A DNA stretch of 64,000 nt from Sorghum bicolor. Its lineage: Eukaryota > Streptophyta > Magnoliopsida > Poales > Poaceae. The stretch is from contig NC_012876.2 in assembly GCF_000003195.3 (NCBI RefSeq), positions 59,142,407 through 59,206,406 of the forward strand, given 5' to 3'. Below, in pieces: positions 9,446 to 21,506 of the stretch (position 1 is its first letter; each line of letters begins with the position of its first letter). The notes under the pieces were generated by a model. That model saw only the letters and a list, made by a program, of their open reading frames with translations, was not told where the DNA came from and ran no database searches. The position numbers and the translations under genes were made by a program.

Positions 9446-12175
9446 TCAATTTTGCTTAATTGCAGCATACATATCCTTCAGAGGGCGATTTGGAGCATCA
9501 GTTCGGGCGATAATCTCAACAACTTTGTAGGAAGACTCTGGACACAACAATGCTTCTACAGCTACTTCAGCTACCTGGCTCCGAGATATGGATCCTGAAT
9601 AAAGAGTGTCCTGCAAAATTTTCAACAACAAAAATGCTATACATAAACTATTGGTGGACAAAGAGTACTTTCCGGTAATGACAAGTAAAATGAGAAAGCA
9701 CTAAAAGTCTAAAACACACTGGAGACCTCTACTCATATTACTGTTCCTTTATCTAGATCGGATTAGGTTTATTGGACAACCCATTATTTCTAATATAGTA
9801 ATATGCATACAAGATGAGCATTTTTCTTATAGAAGAACTCCCTCCAGTAAAAGATGAGCATTCAGTCCAACTGTATACCAATGTGTTTGGTAACATGGAT
9901 TGTACATATAAAAACAATATCAATTAACGCCAATTATACTGCTTCCATAAAACGAAATGACATCTTGACTTCCAACAGTAAAAAGTTCTATGGAATACCA
10001 CATCCTAGTTACATGGTTTTGCACACCTCACCTTAAAGCCACATGTTACAGATTTTGCATATTGTGTTAGTGGAATGTAACATGAAGCCACAACTTAAAT
10101 TCTACTGTATCTTTCTTTTGCAGGGGTGTTTGTTAGGGATTCAGATTCTCCTTAGAAATGTTTCTCAGCTGAATCGAATCACTTCGTAAGAATTGGTGAA
10201 ACATTTGGCTATCAATCCACACCCTGAAATAAACTAGAATCGCTGTGAAGCACCTATTTGGGTGATTCTCCTCCTTAGCTCAAACAGAGAAGCATTTCCG
10301 GGTGTTCCACAGAGAATCACTTCACCAAAAACAACGTTTGGTTCATATTCTCCTGAATCTAGCAAGAATCAGAACCAATTCTTGCAACCAAACGGGGATC
10401 ACCAGTGGTAAATTATGCAAATTCACCAGTGGTAATAGCATCAGGCAATAAGTTTAAGGCTTTTACCTCAGGTTCCATGACTATATTCCCTGTTGGGGGT
10501 TGATCTGTCAGCCCTCCAGGCCTTACAATAGTGTAGTTTATTCCTGATTTCCTGATGTGATTCTCTGCCTGTAGCTTTGCAACCAGTGTTAAGCCAAGTA
10601 GATTGAGCACAATGTAGGCTGGATTCAGAAATTGACCCATAGCGGCCCCATTTACTAAAATGGAGCTGACGAGTACAAATCTTGTTACGCCTGCCTTTCG
10701 GCATGCTTCAACCAGGTTCACTGTGCCAAAGTTGTCTACCTGCAACCACAAAATTTATCACGACTGTCATTTGTGAAACAAAAGGAGTATCTATCTGCAT
10801 TCAACCATTTGCCTGTAATATGATTGGATCCTTAAAGCTCTTATTTGCAAGGCCATGGTGATTGTTCGTTAAACATACCAAATATAGAAACATCAAGAGG
10901 AAATTTACCAAACACTGTGAGTAATTAATATAATTTGACAGACCCTCTACGCATCTTTTTAAACTCGCTTAAACAAAAAGATAACTGAACAAGTGGATCA
11001 AATCAGGTCAGTTACACAAAAGCATTGTTGGATTACCAGTATTATTTTAAGCCACAGTCACCACATAGACAATCGTGGATGAAAAGATGGATTATGGATG
11101 TCTACACTATGAATAGTACTCAATGCAAGAATCAAGGTCGGCAAAATTAGTGGGTACAAGTGAACTTAGAATTGTATGCGGCGTGAATTCAAACTTTGAT
11201 TGAATTCTCAATGGCCCGCTGTCCTGGTTTCAGGGGTCCAAATTAACTGTCCAGATACTGAACCGGATTCCACCAGGAACAGCAGAACAGTGATGTGGCC
11301 ACCCTCGAATATACCATTCTTTTCGGAATTTTGTTGGAGAATTTTATGCATACCATTTGCAACGTCATAATCCCATACTAGCAACCCTCTGTTTCTTTGA
11401 ATTAAGAGATGGCAACATAGCCTGAACGTGTGAATAGCAATCGCAAACTAATTGGTTCAGATTAACTTGCTGCCAAGAATGCTGACCAACCTACACTTAC
11501 AAAATCTCAACACTTGACAGGTACAAACATTTCAATTGGGACATTCTGACAAGAACTTTCCTCGCACTATTTCATAATTTTAGTCCTATAATAGCACCTG
11601 AAAGATCCAATCAAAGCAATGAACAAGAAAGAAGCATCAGTCACTCTGTACAAATTAACCAGATACAAACCTTCCACGGAGCAAAGGGGTCAAAGGACCG
11701 CCGGAATCCCGTCGCGCAGACGACAGCATCGACGCCGCGCACCGCCTCCACCAGCTTGTCGACGCCCTCCGTAACGTCAGCCCTGACCTTCAGTCACTCA
11801 AAGCCCCAAATTCACACCACCACCCACCAATTTAACGAGGGCAACAACAACAAGAAGCATACGTCCGCTTAAACTCACGAGCTGAAGGTTGGGGTCCTGG
11901 GGCAGGCTGCCGCGGGCCCTGCTCACGTCCGTCGTGCCGGCGACGACGCCGAATCCCTTGGCCAGCAGCTTCTCCACGACGCGCTTGCCGGTGCGCCCCG
12001 TCGAGCCGGCCACGAAGACGGTCGTCGTCTTCTTCTCCTCGGCGTCTGGCGAGCTCGCCGATGCCTCGTTCATGGTGGAGGCGGCCCTGCAGCGGAAGAA
12101 GAGCTTTCTTGCGGCTGCAGGGACGGCGGAAGGCAGGTGCGGGCGCGCGGTGACGCCGCAGACAGCGCTGGCCAT
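9446..12175 (-). CDS. Chloroplast-type atypical SDR, NAD(P)-binding protein like At2g34460 (4 exons)
   Basis: The exons on the minus strand are 12175-11879, 11787-11671, 10739-10467 and 9610-9446. All junctions are GT/AG and phase 0, giving 283 aa. Residues ~1-45 form an Ala/Arg/Ser-rich plastid-transit-like leader. The glycine motif VFVAGSTGRTGKRVVEKLL follows, then VRADVTEGVDKL, AVVCATGF and FAPWK (exon 2). Exon 3 has VDNFGTVNLVEACRKAGV, FVLVSSILVNGAAMGQ and INYTIVRPGGL. The last exon has SGSISRSQVAEVAVEALL. The order and length match the Arabidopsis At2g34460/Tic62-type atypical SDR I recall. Such proteins bind NADP(H); the substrate is unknown. A MITE-like insertion sits in intron 3, and a Mutator-like element begins ~235 bp upstream of the ATG. 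Confidence 0.9.
10122..10403. mobile_element. MITE-like insertion in intron 3 of the SDR gene
   Basis: A ~280-bp segment begins GGGGTGTTTGTTAGGGATTC and ends CTTGCAACCAAACGGGG, with several internal inverted GAATC/GATTC blocks. The ends are short inverted repeats (GGGGTGTTTG against CAACCAAACGGGG). A duplicated CACCAGTGGTAA phrase follows at 10400-10436. The superfamily was not determined. Confidence 0.45.
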
Positions 12176-12409
12176 GAGTTTTTGGGTGGCGTGGGCAGTG
12201 GCGGACTGAGCCGTGACCCGTGAACCCTGAGGGCGGAAGGCAGCACCAGCACACCACTTTGCTCTGGCTAGTGGCTACGCCTGGGCCATTCGTTAATTCT
12301 GTTAAATCGTTCCATCGGTTATAAAAAAATCGACTTTAACGAAATGCAAACTGAATTTGTTGTTATAGATAACTAATAGCCGAACAAAAATAAGCTTTGG
12401 TTCATTTTT

Positions 12410-12536
12410 GAGCAAAGTGCATGGCCGGCCCCTAAACTTGTTGGGCTGTGTCAAGCCGGTCCATAAACTTTCAAAATGATTACTTAAGTCCATAATCTAT
12501 GTTTTGATGTCATTTAGGCCCAATCTGCTGTTGACC
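12410..12536 (+). repeat. MULE left terminal inverted repeat (~127 bp)
   Basis: It matches the reverse complement of 17281-17408 over its whole length with about 10-15 differences, including blocks CCTAAACTTGTTG, GTGTCAAGCCGGTCCA and TTAAGTCCATAATCTATG. Long TIRs of this kind often contain the promoter in Mutator elements. Confidence 0.9.
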
Positions 12537-12779
12537 CTACAGATGCCATCATCTTGTATTGCAATTAGGCCCTCCCATACATCAAACAAATCAGCCCTAT
12601 CCCCAAAAATATTCTCCACACGTTGTGTCTGTTCGTGTTCCTCGGCGGAGGGCGACGAGGGCTACGAGGAGGGCTGTGGCTGGAGGATCGGTGGTGAGTT
12701 GAGGCTATCCGCACTAGGAGCAAGAGACGTCGGAAGGAAGCAATCGCACTGGAGTCATCTTTCGGCGCAAGATCGAAGG

Positions 12780-15700
12780 ATGGTGGCGATGTTGCGACCG
12801 AAAGGGGCACCTCCCCCTATGTACGGTGAGTTTGATCAGTGCATTCTCTCATTGAATCATTGGATTTGGTAGGCTAAGATGCTGCATATGAGGTAGAAAG
12901 GCAAGACTTTGTCTAGTCGTCAATTTAGAACAAACGTTTAGGGTTTTGCCATTTCTGCTCTTCGCTGCAGGGCACCTTATTTGGTCTATTTCTTGTCCAA
13001 TCTGTAGGTGGTTGTAGAGACGAATTCACAATCGAGATTCACCATGGTGGTTTTTTTGTTGGTTCGGGGCATCTTAAATCATACATCGATGACAGGGTAT
13101 CTTGGTTTGATCGTGTAGAGGCAGATACATTCTCTCCTTTGTGGTTTCTAGACTTTGCACAACAGCTAGGCTACCAGAGCAATGAATAAAAATGGCAACG
13201 GGCACAATGCCCGCGGATACTAGTGCCGCATGCCCGCACCCGCGAGCAAACTTGCGTGCCCGTATCCGCGCCCGTCATCCGTCACGGGTGCCATCATGTG
13301 CCCGCGGGCGTGCCCGCGTGCCCGCCAGATCTGGCGACGAAAGGCAACTGGACGGGGAAGGCAGCTTGACGAGGACGAGGATGTGCGCCGGCGTGAAGTA
13401 ACCCGGTGCAGAGCAGCTTGACCACGGCGCAAGTAGGGAGGCGCGACGCAGCCGCCACGAGTGGAGGAGCAAAAGTCAAGTCATGTGGGTGACGGCGAGG
13501 GTCTGTAGTAGTGGGTGTCTCCGGTCGCCGCGAGTGGAGAAAGAGCAGGAGCAGTCGCCGCGAGTGGAGAAAGAGCAGGAGCAGCATGCGACCGCTCACG
13601 CGACCGAGTGGAGGAGAGCAGAGCCCGCGCATGCGACCGAGTGGAGGAGAGTAAAGCAAGAGCCGCATGGCTTGTGAGTTGTGACGGTGAGGAGGGGAGC
13701 AACATGCACTGGTGACGGCGAGGAGAGGGTCGCGCGAGTGGCGGCGGCGGCCGCTACTCGGCTGCTGGGACAACAATTTGGGAGAAAAAAACCCTAATTT
13801 GAAGAATATATACCTCCTCTTTTTAAGTGACCCCACTTGTCAGTGCGGGTTTGGCGGATTTGCGGGTGCGGGCAAGGTATTCTCTTGCCCGTATATCTTT
13901 GCCCGCTGGGCACAACTGTGTGCCCGCGCCCGTGTCCGCGGGCACAAAGTGACGCCCGTATCCGCGCCTGCCGGGTCGGGTGCCCGCGGGCACGCGGATA
14001 TTTCTTGCCCGTTGCCATCTTTAGCAATGAAGACTTGAAGATACATTGGCTGCTACCAGGGAAGACATTAGCAAATGGTCTTCGTCTTATAGTTTCAGAT
14101 ACTGACACCAATGTAATGGCAACATGTGCACAGGATGTCAAAAATCTCGTAGTATATTTTGTTCATGAGGATATGTTCAGTGAAGTTGATTGGGATGATG
14201 CTCATGCAAATCCAGTGACTGAATTGCCAAAGGTCATCAGCCCAAGCAAAGTGCAATATGTGGAGAAGAATCCTAAAGAAAAGTTGCCTGTTTTCTACAC
14301 AAATTTGGATAACATAAGGGTGGATCAAGCTGTTGACAGTGAAGATGATGTGTTGTGGGATAGTGATAATGAGATAGAAGAGGGAGATGCAGATTTGTTT
14401 GATGACCTTGTAACTTCTCATGTACAAGTTAAAGACCATAAGAAAGCCAAAGGTAGCAAACTAAAGACCCTGGAGATATCTAGACCTGTACAGGGAAGTG
14501 ATGAAGAGGATACAGATGATGAAGGTTTGGACCTTCCAGAATCAGATGGGGAAGGTGATGTGAGACTGAGGTTTTCATCTTTCAGTGAGGAAGATATGCA
14601 AAATCCAACCTTTCATGTTGGTTTAGTGTTTGCAGATGTGCAAAAGCTTAGAGATGCCATCACTGAGTATAGTGTTAGGAACAGGGTTGAAATTAAGATG
14701 CCAAGGAATGAGAAAGGAAGGTTAAAGGCTCATTGTGCTGAGGGATGCCCATGGAACCTTTATGCTTCTTTGGACAAAAGGACCAACTCTTTTATGGTTA
14801 AGACTTATTATGGGGCACACAATTGCCAGAAGGAGTGGGTTCTCAAGAGATGTACTGCAAACTGGTTGGCTGCAAAGTACATTGATTCATTTAGAGCAAA
14901 TGACAAGATGAGCATTACTAGTTTTGGAAGGACAGTACAAAAGGACTGGAACCTTACACCATCAAGGAGCAAACTTGCTAGAGCTAGAAGATTGATCATT
15001 AAGGCTATTCATGGAGATGAGGTATTACAGTTTAATTCCTTGTGGGATTATGGAAATGAACTGAGGAGGAGTAACCCTGGGAGTTCTTTCTACCTTAACC
15101 TTCAGGGTAGCCTATTTAGTAGCTGCTACATGTCACTTGATGCTTGCAAGAGGGGTTTTCTTGCTGGTTGCAGGCCCATAATTTGTCTTGATGAATGTCA
15201 TGTTAAAACCAAGTTTGGTGGTCAACTTCTTACAGCAGTTGGTATGGACCCTAATGACTGCATTTACCCTATTGCCTTTGCTGTTGTTGAGGTTGAGTCA
15301 TTTGTTACATGGAAATGGTTTTTGGAGACCTTGAAGACAGACCTGCAAATTGACAACACATTCCCATGGACAATAATGACAGATAAACAGAAGGTATTTC
15401 TAACATATGAATACAGTCATTTTCTCAGTAACTTTGATTTTGTTTGTGTGACTAACTGAAATATGTGAACTGATTTTGCAGGGTCTAATTCCAGCAGTGA
15501 AGCAAGTGTTTCCTGAGTCAGAACACAGGTTCTGCGTCAGGCATTTATATGCTAACTTCAATGAGAAGTATAAAGGAGAAATCTTGAAAAAACAGTTGTG
15601 GGCATGTGCAAGGTCTTCTTCAGTTCAACAGTGGACTAGAAACATGGAGAAGATGAAAGCTTTGAATGAGGATGCCTACAAATGGCTAGAGAAGATGCCT

Positions 15701-16862
15701 CCTAACACATGGGTAAGGGCCTACTTCTCTGAATTTCCCAAATGTGACATTTTGTTGAACAACAACTGTGAGGTCTTCAATAGTTATATTCTAGAAGCTA
15801 GGGAATTGCCAATACTTAGCATGCTGGAAAGGATAAAGTGCCAACTCATGACAAGGCATTACAACAAGCAGCAAGAGTTAGGAAAAGACATACAAGGTGC
15901 TTTCTGTCCCAAGATTAGGAAAAAAGTTGCAAAAAATGCAGAGTTTGCAAATATGTGTTTTGCTGCACCATCTGGACAGGGTGTCTTCCAAGTGCAGATA
16001 AAGGATTATCAGCACATAGTAGACATCAATGCAAGGACTTGTGATTGCAGAAGGTGGCAATTGACTGGTGTCCCATGTTGTCATGCTATCTCATGCTTGA
16101 GAAGTGAGAGGATCCCACCTGAAAGTGTCCTTGCTAACTGTTATTCTGTGGAAGCTTACAAAAATGCATATGGATTCAACATTTGGCCTTGCAAGGACAA
16201 AACTGAGTGGGAAAAGATGAATGGGCCTGAAGTACTACCACCTGTTTATGAGAAGAAAGTAGGCAGGCCACCAAAGTCTAGGAGAAAACAACCACATGAA
16301 GTTCAAGGAAAGAATGGACCAAAACTGACTAGGCATGGTGTGGTCATGCATTGCAAGTACTGTTCAGATGCTAACCATAATTCTAGTGGTTGCAAGCTTA
16401 AGAAGATGGGCTTTAGTTCAGAGGAGGCAAAAAAACTAGTGGCCACAACACATGCTACATTAGCCCAGGAAGCTGAACAACAAGCTGCACAGGCAACAAC
16501 AAACCAGGAAGTGGAACTAGAAGAACAACCACAACAAGAGTGCCCTATCAATCAGAATTTGAGGCAAGAAGGCCAAGCTGAGTTCATGACACAAACTAGC
16601 ACAACTCTATTGAGTCAGATGCTTTGGGAGGTAATATGCAAAATCATTCAATGCATATTAAAAATATTTCGGTTATAATATGTGTTAAACTTATTTGCTA
16701 TAGGGGTCTCAGTCTACATCACTATCTCAGCCTCAGGGGCCATTGCCAGATAGTTCCTTCATTTGCTCCAATCAACCTGTAGCAAGACCTGCAAAACTTG
16801 AACAAAACACTTGTATCACATATGAACCAGTTCCTAAAAAAAGCAGCGACAATTGCTCCTAG
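12780..16862 (+). pseudogene. MULE (MuDR-type) transposase, interrupted by a hAT element
   Basis: Proposed exons are 12780-12825, 13008-15393 (containing the hAT insertion 13187-14023 plus one target-duplication copy), 15482-16630 and 16704-16862. With insertion and introns removed the frame is open for 964 codons. Segments in order: the N-terminal domain (DEFTIEIHHGGFFVG, YIDDRVSWFD), an acidic stretch (~14330-14550), the MuDR DNA-binding region with a CPWNLYASLDKR block, and the DDE core (ICLDECHVKT, TIMTDKQKG, NNCEVFNSYILEA). A SWIM zinc finger (CDCRRWQ and CCHAISC) and a CX2CX4HX4C knuckle (CKYCSDANHNSSGC) follow. As it stands the 845-bp insertion shifts the frame. The first exon is the least certain; the others have clean splice sites. 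Confidence 0.88.
13187..14023. mobile_element. Non-autonomous hAT-like element nested in the MULE transposase exon
   Basis: The ends are TAAAAATGGCAACGGGCA and, inverted, TAAAGATGGCAACGGGCA. Flanks carry the 8-bp duplication GCAATGAA (13179-13186 and 14024-14031), diagnostic for hAT. The 837-bp interior is GC-rich with repeated CCCGCGGGCAC-type subterminal motifs and no transposase. Two adjacent perfect 30-bp copies of a CGCCGCGAGTGGAGAAAGAG unit lie at ~13528-13587. Exact removal restores the interrupted exon's frame. Confidence 0.92.
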
Positions 16863-17280
16863 ATAAGATACAACAGCCAGTGAAGGGACTACAACAGCAT
16901 TAGCTTAGTTTTTGTGATCGGCAATTGCTTCTGGACGGCATGCCTCCTGGACACTCGCCTCCTGGATGTGGCCTCCTGCACGCGGACCCAATGGCGCGGC
17001 TCTTGAACGTGGCCTGAGCCACGGCGGCGGTGACGCCGTCAGCCACGATGACGGCGACGGCTAAAACCACGATTGCTTCAGCCTTGCGCTCGCCAACACA
17101 GCCTCATCCTCGGGCTCGCCACGGCAGCCCCATCCACGTGATTGGCAATGGCGGCGACCCGTCGGAGATACGGCAGCGACGACCATGTTGCAGCGGCGCG
17201 CATGAGTGACAGCGAATGGGGATATTTTACTCTATAGCAGTCTGAGGGGTTTATCTACAAATATAACAACGAGAACACCT

Positions 17281-17408
17281 GGTCAGCAGTGGATTTGGGC
17301 CTAAATGACACCAAAACATAGATTATGGACTTAAGTAATCATTTTGAGAGTTCGTGGACCGGCTTGACACAGTTCAACAAGTTTAGGGGCCGCCCATGCA
17401 CTTTGCTC
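17281..17408 (-). repeat. MULE right terminal inverted repeat (~128 bp)
   Basis: Inverted partner of 12410-12536; the outer end is CCATGCACTTTGCTC, immediately followed by the TTCATTTTT duplication. GC-rich sequence between the transposase stop (16862) and this repeat (~16900-17220) is non-coding as far as I can see. Confidence 0.9.
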
Positions 17409-17446
17409 TTCATTTTTTTATATTCGGTTAACCGCAATACATACTA

Positions 17447-17701
17447 CTCCCTCCATCCTAAATTGTCATTTCAAGAATCTTGGAGAGTCAAAGTATTTTC
17501 ATATTTAACCAAATTTATAGAGAAAAATACTAAAATTTATAATATAAAGTGAGTATATTATGAAAATATAATTAAGGAAGAATCTAATGATACTTAGTTG
17601 GTATCATAATAATAATTATTTTATCATATAAATTTGGTCAAACTTAGAAAAGTTTGACTCTCCAATATTTTTGGAATGACTTACAATTGGGATGGAGGGA
17701 G
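17447..17701. mobile_element. Stowaway-type MITE
   Basis: It begins CTCCCTCCATCCTAAATTGT and ends ACAATTGGGATGGAGGGAG, with TA on both sides, the Tc1/mariner-type target. Near-perfect arms (AATCTTGGAGAGTCAAA against TTTGACTCTCCAATATT) let it fold into a hairpin. It lies only 30 bp outside the MULE's right target duplication. Confidence 0.9.
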
Positions 17702-18346
17702 TATACTTTATACATGAGATAATGAGATAATTCAATAATGTTTAATATAAAGTCGTATGAAAGCAAATAAATTTATTAACCAAATAGAGCCAAAATCTTC
17801 ACCAAAAAGACCAAGAAAGTTTTTGATTAACCAACTTTTTTGTTTAAATCAGTTTCGATGAAATTTTGCCCATCCAAGCTCTAGGAAACATGACAAAGTC
17901 CGTGCCTTCTTAAAGAAGAAAAAGAAATTCACTCATCCCTTGTTTGTTTCATGTTTTTGCTGGTTTCATCCTATTCCGGTCCTCTCCTCCCCTTCACCCC
18001 CATCTAGATCTAACTGTCTCATTCGTTGTTCCAATCCATCATTCAAGATCCAACCACTGGCGTTGCTGAACTGGCCATAGTTCTTAAGCACATAGCCATA
18101 TAGTGCTTTGGATGGAGAACAACCAACTATAAATTCATTCCGAAGTCTCAAACTGCATTAACAGACTCACAAGTTGCAAAATCATGTTCACTTTCATGAT
18201 TACAGCAACCAGGAATCTAGGATACAAATCATGACACATAGACTACACACACTTAATTACTACTAGCAATACTTTAAGCACAATACGAATATCTCGAGCA
18301 ATTGGAAGTGTAGCCACTGAAGTTAGGTCCTCTTTGTTCACTGCAA
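17702..18346. other. Intergenic between Stowaway MITE and CACTA element
   Basis: AT-rich sequence with short frames only. I see no domain or RNA gene. It ends with CAA (18344-18346), the left copy of the CACTA element's target duplication. Confidence 0.5.
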
Positions 18347-18360
18347 CACTACTGGAATTC

Positions 18361-18840
18361 TGTTCTTTGCCGACTGCCAAAAGCAGTCGGCAAAGACCCT
18401 AAAACAGGTGGCAAAGGGTTTGCCGACTGCTTTACACGTGGCAGTCGGCAAAGAACACGTGGCAAAGAATTCGTCGGCAAAGAAACCTTTGCCACCTGCC
18501 AAGAGAAAAGCAGTCGGCAAAGCCTTTGCCACCTGCCAATATGGCAGTCGGCAAAGGGAACGAACGACGTCGTGAGATGACGGAGCGCATCTCCTTTGCC
18601 GACTGCCAAAAGCAGTCGGCAAAGGCTTTTCTTATTTTTTTATAATAGAATTTCTTTGCCGACTGCTTTTTTTGGCAGGTGGCAAAGGGCTCTTTGCCGA
18701 CTGCATTTTTTGGCAGGTGGCAGAAGACTCTTTGCCGACTGCTTTTTTTGGCAGGTGGCAAAGGGCTCTTTGCCGACTGCTTTTTTTGACAGGTGGCAAA
18801 GGGCTCTTTGCCGACTGCTTTTTTTGGCAGGTGGCAAAGC
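18361..18840. repeat. CACTA left subterminal repeat array
   Basis: More than twenty copies of CTTTGCCGACTGC or its reverse complement occur, many joined to a variant with GCCACCTGCCAA. A ~59-bp unit (TTTGCCGACTGC, a T-run, GGCAGGTGGCAAAGGGCTC) repeats about four times at ~18655-18840. Frames here are repeat by-products. Confidence 0.9.
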
Positions 18841-19318
18841 TGGAATAACTAAAATTAATTTTGGTCTGTTTTTTTCTGTTTTGCATCACAGCAATCAAAT
18901 CACACTAGTATAGTGCCCGTGCTAACGCTATGGCATCATCTATGAATGCAAATTAAAGAACCAATGAACTAATATCTTTTATCTTTTAGTAATGAAGCAT
19001 AGATTGGGAAAATATTCATAATTCATACAAAAAGCAGTTTAAACAATTTCAAATAGCAAACATCACCTAGCCACACATGCTAGCTCTACAATCCTGCAGT
19101 ATAGTTATAAACAGAAAGCCCCAATAAGATATTGCAAGTCCTAAACAACAAGATGGCTTCATGTCTTCAAACTCCACTGTCTTCAGAAGGTGCCTTTAGA
19201 GCTTCAATTAGATGGTGCTTTTTCTGGATGTCCAATGACTCAAGATGCACCAGTTAGTAGGTCCTCTCTACCCTTGGTATTAGAGCTTCAAACATCAAGC
19301 ACCATCTTCTCTACTGAT

Positions 19319-19414
19319 GCAGATATTTAATATGGCATAGTTGCTCCCAATCCCAGTTCTACTGCTGCAGATATCTAATATGGCATAGTTGCTCCCAATT
19401 CCATTTCACCTAGA
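19319..19414. repeat. 48-bp tandem duplication inside the CACTA element
   Basis: GCAGATAT(T/C)TAATATGGCATAG and the following bases start at 19319 and again at 19367 with about four differences. No gene is seen around it. Confidence 0.7.
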
Positions 19415-20214
19415 TTTTTTTTCATAAAAAAGAAGGGCACATAAGAAAGCATGCCAGCAAATTCTGAAAAAATGAAATATAACCTGTGACGGCAAAAGAA
19501 AAGGTAAAACATATGTAGTATTTACCCAACCATTCATCAAGACTTCATAAGTAGACAACAAAGAGACTCTTATGTGTTTCTTTACCTCTTGCAAGGTATA
19601 GAAAAATAATTTCTTATAGCCATGAATCTATGTTGTTGGTGTGAAGAAAGTTCAGACAGCGACAATTCAATATTTAAAAATTTAAACCTGACACTACATG
19701 AAAAGAACTAAATTTCTAAGAATTCTTAGATGTTCTGTCCTTTTGTCGAAAATCAAATAAATCTGACACACACTCACTAAATGTTTCAATACTATTTAAT
19801 AAACTAAATGACAAATCAATTGCTGGCAAAACACTTATTAACAGCTAAATGCTTCAAAGTTATTCTTTTTTTAGGACTGAGTAGCAGTGGAGTTTATAAA
19901 GTGAACTTACAGTTTTTCTAGAACTTCTTGACAAAATCAACACTATATTGGTGTGCTTATCAAGGCACAGACAGAGAGGTATCCCGTTGTGACCCCTTCC
20001 TTCATCAATCTGGAGAACAAGCTGATGGTCAGAGGCTCACTTCGCAAGCCGCAGGGATTAAAGTTCTCAAGATAAAAGACTGCTCATTACACCTGTTAAG
20101 AAGATGACCATGATGAAGGTGGATGGTAGATAACTAGGTACCTGTATCTGCAGACCTAAATTATGCAAAGCAACATGAATTTAAGACCACAGCAAAATTA
20201 AGGTGCAGATTTCA

Positions 20215-20304
20215 ATAAACCATTACATTGTGCGTGTAAAATAGGTATTGAAACAGCACATAAACCATTACATTGTGCGTGTAAAATAGGTATTGAAACA
20301 GCAC
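20215..20304. repeat. Perfect 45-bp tandem duplication inside the CACTA element
   Basis: The unit starting ATAAACCATTACATTGTGCG occurs at 20215-20259 and 20260-20304 without a difference, so the duplication is recent compared with the surrounding sequence. Confidence 0.9.
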
Positions 20305-21356
20305 ACCACAGTAACATAAATATAAATAAAACTATAACAGATGCATGAAACAATTGTGCATGGCAAATAAATAATCACAACGGCGGACACATTTGTCCAT
20401 GTGAACATTCAATGACCGAGAGAAACAACATATGAATTTATTAACAAAATGTAGGATTTTCAGCGGCTGCACGAACAAAATCAGATCAGATAGTGGCACT
20501 GGCACCTATGGTTGAAAGAGAGTTAGCATCACATAGGCATAATAATTGATTCATAAGATTCACTTAAGATGATCCAGATAAGTTTTGCTGAGGCAAGGCA
20601 TGGGGAACACGAGTTTACTTTCTTTTTTTTACAAAAAACGCTATAAGATTCACGGCAATATGTCTTTGCGTAAAAAGACTTGCAAGCTAGCTAGTGCTTG
20701 CAGTAAACATTATGAACCCATGAAGTCTCTGGTAACCATGTATTCAACATTGTTTAAGACATACTTAACTTTCTGGTTGACTTTCACGATATTTTCATTG
20801 TACAAATACTGCAGGGGCACACTGTATCTGTTCATGGCAATATTTACAATTTTTTTCCAGGACACCAAATTACAAAAACAAGAATTGTTTTAGTGTGAAA
20901 GACCAAATCTATTTTATGGGTAACATTTTCTCGATAATGGAACAGAAACATCCAGCCTGACCAAGAGATGCATCAGCTTTATTTTTAATATATTTAAGAA
21001 ATCATGACTGGAATATCTAAGCCAAGACTTAGGACGCACTCAAGGAATCTGAAAACAGTCCAGGAAATGTTTAGTGCAAATCATCATCACATATTTATTT
21101 CCATTGATTAGCAAATCTTATCTACAAACACAATGAACAGGGTACGGTCAGGGCATCACAGAACACAGATGTTTCAATAGAGAACAATGGTAAAACTTCT
21201 GGATACTTAATGATAGTTGATGATGGTATGAAATTTCAGATGCCAGACCATTTCATTGAGCATGAAAAAGAAACTTCACTGTGAAGGAGAAACAATTCAT
21301 GATTAAGGAACAAACAAGTAAATTCAGTTAAGTAGTTTATGAGGCTACAATATTTA

Positions 21357-21506
21357 TACCTGACATTGTATTGCCTTCTGAAGAGGTTCTGGGGTTACAA
21401 AGAGGCAGTTGGCATAATTGTCCTTGGCAACACGGTTGTTCTTTGGCGGGCGGAGGTATGTCTTCTTGCCATCTAGCAGCTGTTGCCAATTCTGGCGCAG
21501 TGAAAA
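21357..21506 (-). pseudogene. Unidentified coding-like exon inside the CACTA element
   Basis: On the minus strand, after a possible acceptor at CACTGCGCCAG, the frame reads NWQQLLDGKKTYLRPPKNNR and then VAKDNYANCLFVTPEPLQKA. Codon use is gene-like and the stretch has no stops. A neighbouring minus frame (21742-21540) gives DYEGFKDDELEVLERR. I do not recognise the family. It may be part of a captured host gene or of an eroded element gene. A further minus-strand coding-like stretch is at ~19970-20070 (NPCGLRSEPLTISLFSRLMK). Confidence 0.35.

Larger units (their letters stand above)
12410..17408. mobile_element. Mutator-like element (MULE), full length, with hAT insertion
   Basis: Both ends start GAGCAAAGTGCATGG in inverted orientation. 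The flanking 9-mer TTCATTTTT is identical at 12401-12409 and 17409-17417, the target duplication expected for Mutator elements. The interior carries one plus-strand transposase gene with DDE, SWIM and zinc-knuckle motifs, split by a smaller hAT element. Total length is 4999 bp, or ~4.15 kb without the nested insertion. It sits between the SDR gene's 5' end and a Stowaway MITE. It would be a candidate autonomous element but for the hAT insertion. Confidence 0.93.

Noticed and set aside
13837..14031. First ~65 codons of the 540-codon frame as the transposase N-terminus
   Set aside because: This part lies inside the hAT element; the true upstream exon is 13008-13186, matching MULE N-terminal motifs.
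18338..18913. Cys/Leu/Pro-rich frames in the CACTA left end
   Set aside because: They translate the TTTGCCGACTGC repeat array and have no independent support.
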